From NCBI GenBank assembly GCA_000432175.1, contig HF989520.1, positions 60,683 through 79,346 on the forward strand: a DNA stretch of 18,664 bases. The letters are read 5' to 3'. Under the pieces are notes generated by a model. The model made no database searches. It worked only from the letters and a program-made list of their open reading frames with translations, and was not told where the DNA came from. Shown piece by piece: positions 1-6,090 of this stretch (positions are counted from its first letter, which is position 1; each line of letters opens with the position of its first letter). This DNA is from Eubacterium sp. CAG:786 (lineage in GTDB: Bacteria; Bacillota; Clostridia; Oscillospirales; Ruminococcaceae). Made by a program: the position numbers and the translations under genes.

Positions 1-723
1 TGGCACGGCAAGGAATTCTGCACCGCGAACGAGCCCATCGGCTATCTCGCGGAAGAGCGCGGATTATACCCCAAATACAAGATAATGGACCAGCTGATGT
101 ACTTTGCTTCCCTCAAGGGAATGCGCCGGCAGGACGCCGCAAAAGCGCTGGATTACTGGTTTGAGCGTCTTGGCGTTGAGGACTACCGCGACAAGCGCGC
201 GGAGCAGCTCTCAAAGGGCAACCAGCAGAAGATCCAGTTGATAGCCGCGCTGGTGCATGACCCGGAACTGCTCATTCTCGACGAGCCGCTCAGCGGACTT
301 GACCCGGTGAATGCGGAACTCTTCAAGAGCGTTATCCGTGATGAAATAAAGAAGAACAAGTATGTTATAATGTCCAGCCACCAGATGTCCACCATCGAGG
401 AATTCTGCCACGGGATAGTCATTCTCAACAAGGGAAAGACGGTGCTCAAGGGCGATCTCAACGAGATAAAGAAAGGCTACGGCAGAGTCAAGCTCACCGT
501 AAAATGCGAGGGCGACATAACAGGAATGGCTCAGCAGTGCGGTCTGACTGCCACAGAGATAACCCCGAATGGCAGCAGCTTCAACGTAAAGAGCGAGGAG
601 CAGGCGCATTCGCTGCTGAATATGATAATGGAAAAGGGAATTCCGCTCATAAAGTACGAACTGCGCGAACCGTCCCTCAATGAGATATTCATAGAAAAGG
701 TGGGTGAGTCTGATGAAAAGTAA
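1..723 (+). CDS. ABC transporter ATP-binding protein, NatA-like (5' partial)
   Basis: The reading frame is open from the first base, so the start codon and Walker A loop lie upstream of the window. It is the cytoplasmic ATPase of an ABC exporter. Visible motifs are the Q-loop region IGYLAEERGLYPKYKIMDQL, the signature LSKGNQQK, Walker B LLILDEP with D-loop SGLD, and the H-loop histidine in SSHQM. After the nucleotide-binding domain comes about 80 residues resembling the C-terminal DUF4162-type domain of NatA-class ATPases. The downstream membrane protein overlaps it by 11 bases, as expected for a translationally coupled pair. The AEERGLYPK pattern is typical of the sodium/drug-type NatA family. 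Substrate is unknown: sodium efflux or drug/antimicrobial-peptide export are both possible. Confidence 0.93.
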   Translation, partial: WHGKEFCTANEPIGYLAEERGLYPKYKIMDQLMYFASLKGMRRQDAAKALDYWFERLGVEDYRDKRAEQLSKGNQQKIQLIAALVHDPELLILDEPLSGLDPVNAELFKSVIRDEIKKNKYVIMSSHQMSTIEEFCHGIVILNKGKTVLKGDLNEIKKGYGRVKLTVKCEGDITGMAQQCGLTATEITPNGSSFNVKSEEQAHSLLNMIMEKGIPLIKYELREPSLNEIFIEKVGESDEK

Positions 724-2110
724 TAATGCAAGAGGCTGGAAAAAGGTATTCGGCTTCACGTTCACACAGTACATAAAAACTAAAAGCTTCATCGTGGGGA
801 CTATAGTCATCGGGCTTATCGTGATGCTTCTCACTGCTGGAATTAATATCATACCGAAGCTTGCGGGCGCCGGAGATATCATAACCGGCAGCGACTCCGC
901 AACCGAAATCGACCTGCGCAAAGCGTATATTTCTGACAGCACCGGGACTCTCACAGCCGACGACATATCCTCGCTCATAAAGCTGAATATCCCGGTGACT
1001 GAAACCGAAGCCACCGACAGCCAGCTTATCGAAAGGCTGACTGACGCCGAAGCGGGAGAAATTCTCGTGACCATCGCCGCAGACGAGCAGGACGGCGCAA
1101 TTGTCGGATATTCCGTAAAGACGTTCTATTCTCCCGACACCGACGGCGACTCTGTGAGCGCTGTTTCCGACATGGTGATAGCCCTTATGAAATACCGCAA
1201 CATGATGAACATAGGCGTTTCACCCGAGGATTTTGCAGCAACACAGTACTACTACACCGCTTCACGGATACAGGCAGGCTCCGACGAATGGAGCGTGTTC
1301 GAGTCGATGATAAACTACGTTGTGCCCATGGTATTCTCGCTGGTGCTGTTCATATTCATCTTCGCATACGGTCAGGCGGTCGCTCAGGCTATCGCGACTG
1401 AAAAGACCTCCCGCGTGATGGAGCTGCTGCTCACCTCCGTGCGCCCGCTCGCAGTCGTTATCGGAAAGGTCCTCGCAATGGGGCTCGTGTCGATAATGCA
1501 GTTCCTGATGATCGGCATTGTGGGTGGAGTGACATTTGCTGCGACAGCGCCTTTCGGCATAGGCGGAGATATCATGAAGATAATGGGCGACGCTTCCCTG
1601 CAGACAGGTCAGAATGCCGATATAGCAAACGCGATAACCAGCAGCTTCGGCAATATCAGCCCGCTCACGTTCATTCTTATCCTGCTGATATTCATACTCG
1701 GCTTTATGTTCTTTGCACTCATCGCTGCACTGGTGGGCGCTTCCGTCAGCAGAATGGAGGACCTCGCGCAGGCAATGCAGCCTTATTCCCTGCTGGGTGT
1801 TCTGGGCTTCTATCTCGCGTACTTCCCTATAATATTCAATGCGGACAGCCTTGATACAGGCGCCGCAAGTTCCAACCCCATACAGATATTCTCTTACTAC
1901 TTTCCGGTAAGTTCACCGTTCTCGCTTCCCTCTGCCCTGCTGCTCGGCAATCTCTCAATGCCGCAGATCATTGTTGCAATCCTCATTCTGGCAGCATTCG
2001 TGGTTCTCGTTGCAGTGATCGTTGCAAGGGTTTACGAAATGATAATCCTGCATAACGGCAGCCGTCTGAAATTCGGCGATATAATCAAACTTGCGGGCAA
2101 GAAAAAGTAA
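713..2110 (+). CDS. ABC-2 type permease, NatB-like
   Basis: A membrane protein of 465 residues. It has one N-terminal transmembrane helix (about residues 15-45), a roughly 170-residue extracytoplasmic domain, then about five hydrophobic segments from residue 205 to near the end. This is the layout of NatB/ABC-2 permeases that pair with NatA ATPases. I prefer the ATG at 713 over an in-frame GTG at 704: the AAAGG at 696-700 lies 12 bases before 713 but only 3 before 704. The ATP-binding gene directly upstream ends at 723, so the two are coupled. The segment TEKTSRVMELLLTSVRP after the second helix is characteristic of this family. Substrate unknown; export of sodium or of a toxic compound is inference from the family. 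Confidence 0.9.
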   Translation: MKSNNARGWKKVFGFTFTQYIKTKSFIVGTIVIGLIVMLLTAGINIIPKLAGAGDIITGSDSATEIDLRKAYISDSTGTLTADDISSLIKLNIPVTETEATDSQLIERLTDAEAGEILVTIAADEQDGAIVGYSVKTFYSPDTDGDSVSAVSDMVIALMKYRNMMNIGVSPEDFAATQYYYTASRIQAGSDEWSVFESMINYVVPMVFSLVLFIFIFAYGQAVAQAIATEKTSRVMELLLTSVRPLAVVIGKVLAMGLVSIMQFLMIGIVGGVTFAATAPFGIGGDIMKIMGDASLQTGQNADIANAITSSFGNISPLTFILILLIFILGFMFFALIAALVGASVSRMEDLAQAMQPYSLLGVLGFYLAYFPIIFNADSLDTGAASSNPIQIFSYYFPVSSPFSLPSALLLGNLSMPQIIVAILILAAFVVLVAVIVARVYEMIILHNGSRLKFGDIIKLAGKKK

Positions 2111-2122
2111 TCCGCACAACAC

Positions 2123-2159
2123 AAAACCTCCCTGCTTCAAAAAGTAGGGAGGTTTTTTT
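2123..2159. terminator. Bidirectional Rho-independent terminator between convergent genes
   Basis: A perfect 11-bp stem (2123-2133 with 2146-2156) and a 12-nt loop are followed on the plus strand by a run of seven T (2153-2159). It lies between the permease stop at 2110 and the pyruvate kinase stop at 2175. The T run favours plus-strand termination. Read from the minus strand the stem is followed by TTTTG, so it may also stop pyruvate kinase transcripts. Confidence 0.85.
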
Positions 2160-2174
2160 AGAGGTGACCTTATA

Positions 2175-3956
2175 TCAGACGTTATCGCTGGAAGGCTCTC
2201 CGCTGGTAACAATACCCTTGTCTGCGTCGATAGTGACTGCAGTGCCGGAACGGAGTATCTGCGTTGCATTGGTCGCGCCGGTGATAACGGGAATATCCAG
2301 CGTCTTGCCGACTATAGCAGCATGGCTGTCGTCGCCGCGTTCCTCGGTGATGATACCGGCAGCGGTCTTTAGCAGCGGCAGAATAGCGTTGCTGGTTCTC
2401 GGAATGACGAGAATCTCACCGGAATTGAACTGCTTCTGTGCCTCTTCCTCAGTCTTGCATACGCAGGCAGTCGCGGTGACGGAACCTGTCGTTGCGCCGG
2501 AACCAGTTACCAGTACATCGCCGACGATGTGGACTTTCATCAGGTTCGTGGTTCCCGAAACTCCAAGCGGAACGCCCGCAGTGATGACAACGAGGTCGCC
2601 GTTGTGCAGCAGCCCGGCTTCAACAGCCTTCTGTACTGCGTGGTGGATAAGGTCGTCGGTGGAGGTCATGCGTTCCTCAGCCATCAGCGGGATAACGCCC
2701 CAGGAAAGAGCCTGCTGGCGCAGTGTTGTTTCGCTGGTGGTGCAGGAGATTATCGGGCACTCCGGACGGTAACGCGACAGCATGCGGGCTGTGGTGCCAG
2801 TCTTGGTGACGGTGATTATCGCAGTTGCACCGAGGTCCATTGCCGCAGAAACAGTCGCGTGGGAGATCGCGGTGGAAACATTCACCACATCGGGGTTTTC
2901 AAGCTTGTAGAAGCGCTTTTTGTAGTCGATAGCCTTTTCTGTGGTCTCAGCGATAAGCGCCATCGTGCGTACTGCCTCAACCGGGTGCAGACCTGCGGCA
3001 GTCTCACCGGAAAGCATTATAGCGCTGGTGCCGTCATAAATCGCATTGGCAACGTCGGTGGTCTCCGCACGGGTCGGGCGCGGGTTCTTTATCATGGATT
3101 CCAGCATCTGGGTCGCTGTGATGACCTGCTTGTTTGCGTTGTAGCCTTTCTTTATCAGCATCTTCTGCAGCTGCGGTATCTCCTCAAAGGGAATCTCAAC
3201 ACCCATGTCGCCGCGGGCTACCATGATTCCGTCTGCGACATGCAGGATAGAATCAATGTTGCGCACGCCCTCTCCGCTTTCTATCTTCGCGATGATGCGG
3301 ATATCGGGTCTGCCCTCCTCCTCAAGTATCTTGCGCACCGCGAGGATATCGTCCGCGCAGGTGACAAAGCTTGCCGCTACAAAGTCGAAATTCTCCTGCG
3401 CCGCAAAGCGGATATCGCTCTCGTCCACCTCGCTGATATAGGGCATGGAAAGCTTCACACCGGGCACGTTGACGCCCTTGTTGTCGGAAAGCACTCCACC
3501 GTTTAGAACCTGGCACACGATATCTGATGTGCCGTCTGCATTCTCGCGGATCTCGCTGCAGCGGAGGATTATGTTGCCGTCGTCGATGAGAATGCGTGTG
3601 CCTGCGGAAATATCCCCGGGCAGTCCCTTATAGCTGACGGAAGCGCGCTCTGCGGTTCCATCTTCCTCGCGCGTGGTGAGCGTGAATGTAGCGCCGGTCT
3701 TTATCTCGGGCTTTGCGCCTCCCTTGAACTTACGCAGTCTAACCTCGGGACCCTTGGTATCGAGCAGGGTAGCCACCGGCTGTCCTGCTTCCTTAGCGAC
3801 GCGGATAACGCGGTCGTGGTCTATCTTATGGCTTTCGTGGGTTCCGTGCGAGAAATTCTGACGGGCAACGTTCATGCCGCTGTCTATCAGTTCTCTCAGG
3901 ACCTTGTCGTCCTTGGTCGCGGGTCCCAGTGTGCATACGATCTTGGTTCTTCTCAT
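2175..3956 (-). CDS. pyk: Pyruvate kinase with C-terminal PEP-utilizing domain
   Basis: Cytoplasmic enzyme converting phosphoenolpyruvate and ADP to pyruvate and ATP, the last step of glycolysis. At 593 residues it is longer than the 470-residue E. coli enzyme because it carries the extra C-terminal swivelling domain common in Firmicutes. Visible motifs: ARQNFSHG near residue 31, DTKGPEVR at 66-73, IIAKIESGEG with the catalytic lysine, MVARGDMGVE, and SGETAAG. The C-terminal domain contains GDDSHAAIVGK, the equivalent of the phosphohistidine loop of PEP-utilizing proteins. Glu71 (DTKGPE) matches the residue linked to potassium dependence in the muscle enzyme. The ATG at 3956 is chosen over an in-frame ATG at 3980 because GGAG sits 9 bases before 3956 and nothing similar precedes 3980. 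It has its own promoter. Confidence 0.97.
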   Translation of the reverse strand: MRRTKIVCTLGPATKDDKVLRELIDSGMNVARQNFSHGTHESHKIDHDRVIRVAKEAGQPVATLLDTKGPEVRLRKFKGGAKPEIKTGATFTLTTREEDGTAERASVSYKGLPGDISAGTRILIDDGNIILRCSEIRENADGTSDIVCQVLNGGVLSDNKGVNVPGVKLSMPYISEVDESDIRFAAQENFDFVAASFVTCADDILAVRKILEEEGRPDIRIIAKIESGEGVRNIDSILHVADGIMVARGDMGVEIPFEEIPQLQKMLIKKGYNANKQVITATQMLESMIKNPRPTRAETTDVANAIYDGTSAIMLSGETAAGLHPVEAVRTMALIAETTEKAIDYKKRFYKLENPDVVNVSTAISHATVSAAMDLGATAIITVTKTGTTARMLSRYRPECPIISCTTSETTLRQQALSWGVIPLMAEERMTSTDDLIHHAVQKAVEAGLLHNGDLVVITAGVPLGVSGTTNLMKVHIVGDVLVTGSGATTGSVTATACVCKTEEEAQKQFNSGEILVIPRTSNAILPLLKTAAGIITEERGDDSHAAIVGKTLDIPVITGATNATQILRSGTAVTIDADKGIVTSGEPSSDNV

Positions 3957-4040
3957 AGTTGTACACTCCGATCTTTTCATTTATATCTACAGCGGTCGTC
4001 AGACCACTTTTGCGGACTTTTCGCAGCGCTATTCTTAACT

Positions 4041-4069
4041 ATTATAGCATTTTTCTGGTAATAAATCAA
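4041..4069 (-). promoter_or_regulatory. Sigma-A promoter of pyruvate kinase gene
   Basis: On the minus strand TTGATT (4069-4064) and TATAAT (4046-4041) are separated by exactly 17 bases, with a TGC extended -10 just upstream of TATAAT. Transcription should begin near 4034, giving a leader of about 80 nt. The leader can form a 7-bp hairpin (AGTGGTC with GACCGCT) before the ribosome binding site. Confidence 0.75.
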
Positions 4070-4204
4070 TACGCCCACGTAAAAATCTTCGAAAGCTAAT
4101 GTTAAATCTATGTAAAATCTTTCTCTTTCCTACAAAACACACATCTCGTTTTTATCCAGTTTTCACATTACGCACCCGAATAATACACCTGCCGCCAGTA
4201 TAAT

Positions 4205-4350
4205 AATACACGTAAAGCGGAGATAAGTCATCGGGACACAGACGATCTGCTTTACTGACTCAGCCAACCACACCTTTTCATATAATTACCAACCAAACCA
4301 GCATCAGACCCCTGCGAGTAAAATCGCAGGGGTCTGATGTTTTTATGATT
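4205..4350 (+). ncRNA. Candidate small RNA with H-type pseudoknot and own terminator
   Basis: The plus strand has a TATAAT at 4199-4204, then a 10-bp stem (4212-4221 with 4246-4255, one G-U pair). The loop contains AGTCA (4226-4230), complementary to TGACT (4256-4260) immediately 3' of the stem, the topology of an H-type pseudoknot. A 16-bp terminator with a T run ends the transcript near 4345. No plus-strand gene follows, so it would be a free RNA of about 135 nt. No good -35 box is visible, so expression is uncertain. I do not recognise the family. Confidence 0.35.
4302..4345. terminator. Strong terminator hairpin, 16-bp perfect stem
   Basis: 4302-4317 pairs without mismatch with 4324-4339 around a 6-nt loop (GTAAAA). 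On the plus strand it runs into TTTTTA. On the minus strand, where it would end the small CxxC gene, the following bases are only T-rich (TGGTTTGGTTGG). It probably serves the plus-strand small RNA candidate and, less efficiently, the minus-strand gene. Confidence 0.8.
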
Positions 4351-4609
4351 TATCGAGCGCCACAAGTCCACCGGAACCGTCGGAAGTATCTATCCACACC
4401 GCAAAGCGCTGCCCGCACAGAACGCATCTGACTTCGTGACGATAGTACCCGCGTATTTCACCGGTGATATCATCCAACGGGACGGTCGCACTTTCCACCG
4501 TCATGTCGCCGAGGTCAACCAGACCGCGTATCTTGCTTATCTCGTGGGAATACTGCAGCGTGGAACGGAACCCGCTGTAAAAATGCAGCTGCCTGCAACT
4601 ATTGCACAT
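4343..4609 (-). CDS. Small CxxC hypothetical protein (88 aa), possible zinc-binding
   Basis: An 88-residue soluble protein I do not recognise. It begins with MCNSC and has a second pair, CVLC, near residue 62. Two CxxC pairs about 55 residues apart suggest one tetracysteine zinc site bringing the two ends together. No signal peptide or membrane segment is seen. The start is supported by GGAGAG three bases before the ATG (core GGAG five bases before). It lies 73 bases downstream of the dehydrogenase gene on the same strand but beyond that gene's terminator, so it depends on read-through or an unseen promoter. Its stop codon touches the 16-bp terminator. Function unknown. Confidence 0.6.
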   Translation of the reverse strand: MCNSCRQLHFYSGFRSTLQYSHEISKIRGLVDLGDMTVESATVPLDDITGEIRGYYRHEVRCVLCGQRFAVWIDTSDGSGGLVALDKS

Positions 4610-4633
4610 ACTCTCTCCAAAATCGCGTCAAAC

Positions 4634-4659
4634 AAAAATCCCCCCGGGTCACGGGGGGA
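4634..4659 (-). terminator. Terminator of glyceraldehyde-3-phosphate dehydrogenase gene
   Basis: On the minus strand TCCCCCC (4659-4653) pairs with GGGGGGA (4645-4639) around a 7-nt loop and is followed by TTTTTG. It starts about 22 bases after the dehydrogenase stop codon. Confidence 0.85.
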
Positions 4660-4681
4660 CTTGTATACTTGTGAGTTACAA

Positions 4682-5722
4682 TTACTTGAGCTCTGCGAAG
4701 TACTTGATTGTTCTAACCATCTGAGAAGTGTAGGAGTTCTCGTTGTCATACCAAGAAACTACCTGTACCTCGTACAGATCGTCAGCGATCTTAGCTACCA
4801 TTGTCTGAGTAGCGTCGAACAGGGAACCAAATCTCATGCCGATAACATCGGAAGAAACGATCTGATCCTCGTTGTAGCCGAAGGACTCGGAAGCAGCAGC
4901 CTTCATAGCAGCGTTGATGCCTTCCTTAGTAACGTCTGCTCCCTTAACAACAGCGGTCAGGATAGTGGTAGAACCTGTGGGAACAGGAACACGCTGTGCA
5001 GAACCGATCAGCTTGCCGTTCAGCTCAGGGATAACCAGACCGATTGCCTTAGCAGCACCGGTGGAGTTAGGAACGATGTTAGCTGCGCCAGCTCTTGCTC
5101 TTCTGAGGTCGCCCTTTCTGTGAGGACCATCGAGGATCATCTGGTCGCCGGTGTAAGCGTGGATAGTGCTCATGATACCGGACTGGATAGGAGCATAATC
5201 GTTCAGAGCCTTAGCCATAGGAGCGAGGCAGTTTGTTGTGCAGGAAGCAGCGGAGATGATGGTGTCATCAGCTGTCAGGGTCTTCTCGTTTACGGAGTAA
5301 ACGATGGTCTTGAGGTCGTTGCCTGCAGGAGCAGAGATAACAACCTTCTTAGCGCCAGCGTCGATGTGAGCCTGGGACTTGTCCTTAGAGCAGTAGAAAC
5401 CTGTGCACTCGAGAACAACGTCAACGCCGATCTTGCCCCAAGGAAGATCCTTAGCGTCCTTCTCAGCGTAGATGGTCAGGGTCTTGCCGTCAACGGTAAG
5501 TGTGCCCTTCTCGTCATCAGCGGAAACGGTGTGAAGGTTCTCACCAATCTTGCCGCAGTAGCCGCCCTGAGCGGTATCATACTTGAGGAGCTGAGCAAGC
5601 ATAGAGGGCTTGGTCAGGTCGTTGATAGCTACTACATCGTAGCCCTTAGCACCGAACATCTGTCTGAACGCAAGGCGTCCGATACGGCCAAAGCCGTTAA
5701 TTGCAACTTTAACATCTGCCAT
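4682..5722 (-). CDS. gap: Glyceraldehyde-3-phosphate dehydrogenase, NAD-type, phosphorylating
   Basis: Cytoplasmic glycolytic enzyme, 346 residues, converting glyceraldehyde 3-phosphate, phosphate and NAD to 1,3-bisphosphoglycerate and NADH. The Rossmann motif NGFGRIGR is at residues 9-16, and Asp35 (AINDL) marks NAD preference. The active-site cysteine is Cys161 in ASCTTNCLAP, followed by STIHAYTGDQ with the catalytic histidine. WYDNENSYTSQMV closes the C-terminal part as in all class I enzymes. The start is fixed by AGGAGG nine bases before the ATG. It appears monocistronic: its own promoter lies upstream and a GC-rich terminator follows. Having pyruvate kinase next on the same strand clusters two ATP-yielding steps of lower glycolysis. 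Confidence 0.98.
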   Translation of the reverse strand: MADVKVAINGFGRIGRLAFRQMFGAKGYDVVAINDLTKPSMLAQLLKYDTAQGGYCGKIGENLHTVSADDEKGTLTVDGKTLTIYAEKDAKDLPWGKIGVDVVLECTGFYCSKDKSQAHIDAGAKKVVISAPAGNDLKTIVYSVNEKTLTADDTIISAASCTTNCLAPMAKALNDYAPIQSGIMSTIHAYTGDQMILDGPHRKGDLRRARAGAANIVPNSTGAAKAIGLVIPELNGKLIGSAQRVPVPTGSTTILTAVVKGADVTKEGINAAMKAAASESFGYNEDQIVSSDVIGMRFGSLFDATQTMVAKIADDLYEVQVVSWYDNENSYTSQMVRTIKYFAELK

Positions 5723-5821
5723 TGGAATATTCCTCCTGAGAAATAATTATTTGCCCGCAACGGAAAGGCTCCGTCAAACTGAGCATGCTGATATGCCATT
5801 CGGACATATCATTACATATTC

Positions 5822-5850
5822 ATTATACTAAAATTCGGAGATTTTATCAA
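5822..5850 (-). promoter_or_regulatory. Sigma-A promoter of the dehydrogenase gene
   Basis: TTGATA (5850-5845) and TATAAT (5827-5822) on the minus strand with a 17-base spacer. The leader is about 90 nt and contains short hairpins (ACGGA/TCCGT near 5758-5774; ATATG/CATAT near 5791-5808) before the AGGAGG. No recognised operator was identified. Confidence 0.8.
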
Positions 5851-6028
5851 GGTGTTTACGAAAAATAAATTGCAGACTTTCAAAAAAAATAGCCGACAAT
5901 TTTTGTGCATATTGCCGAAAAGAATTCCCGAAGCCCTGAGAGAATGCAAATGCACAATGGCGGCAATGCAAGTAAACAAGCCGTTTCACAAATTGCCGCG
6001 TTATTTTTGCAGAATTATATTTTTTTCC

Positions 6029-6057
6029 TTGCATTCAGGAAAAGAATGTAGTATAAT
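6029..6057 (+). promoter_or_regulatory. Promoter of the amino-acid ABC importer operon
   Basis: TTGCAT (6029-6034) and TATAAT (6052-6057) with 17 bases between them. Transcription would start near 6064, and AAGGAG (6076-6081) lies nine bases before the ATG at 6091. A small dyad AATAG-GTA-CTATT lies at the predicted start site and could be an operator. The region 5851-6028 holds nothing else that I can name. Confidence 0.65.
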
Positions 6058-6090
6058 AATAGGTACTATTTTAAAAAGGAGATTTCCGCT

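Noticed and set aside
704..712. GTG start at 704 for the NatB-like permease
   Set aside because: The AAAGG is only three bases upstream, too close; the ATG at 713 has a workable distance.
3957..3980. Upstream in-frame ATG for pyruvate kinase
   Set aside because: The eight extra residues encode the ribosome binding site of the real start and are not part of the conserved MRRTKIVCTLGP beginning.
4436..5746. A 436-codon open frame on the plus strand opposite the dehydrogenase gene
   Set aside because: It is antisense to a clear GAPDH with full motifs. Its translation has no recognisable domain and no ribosome binding site was seen before its start.
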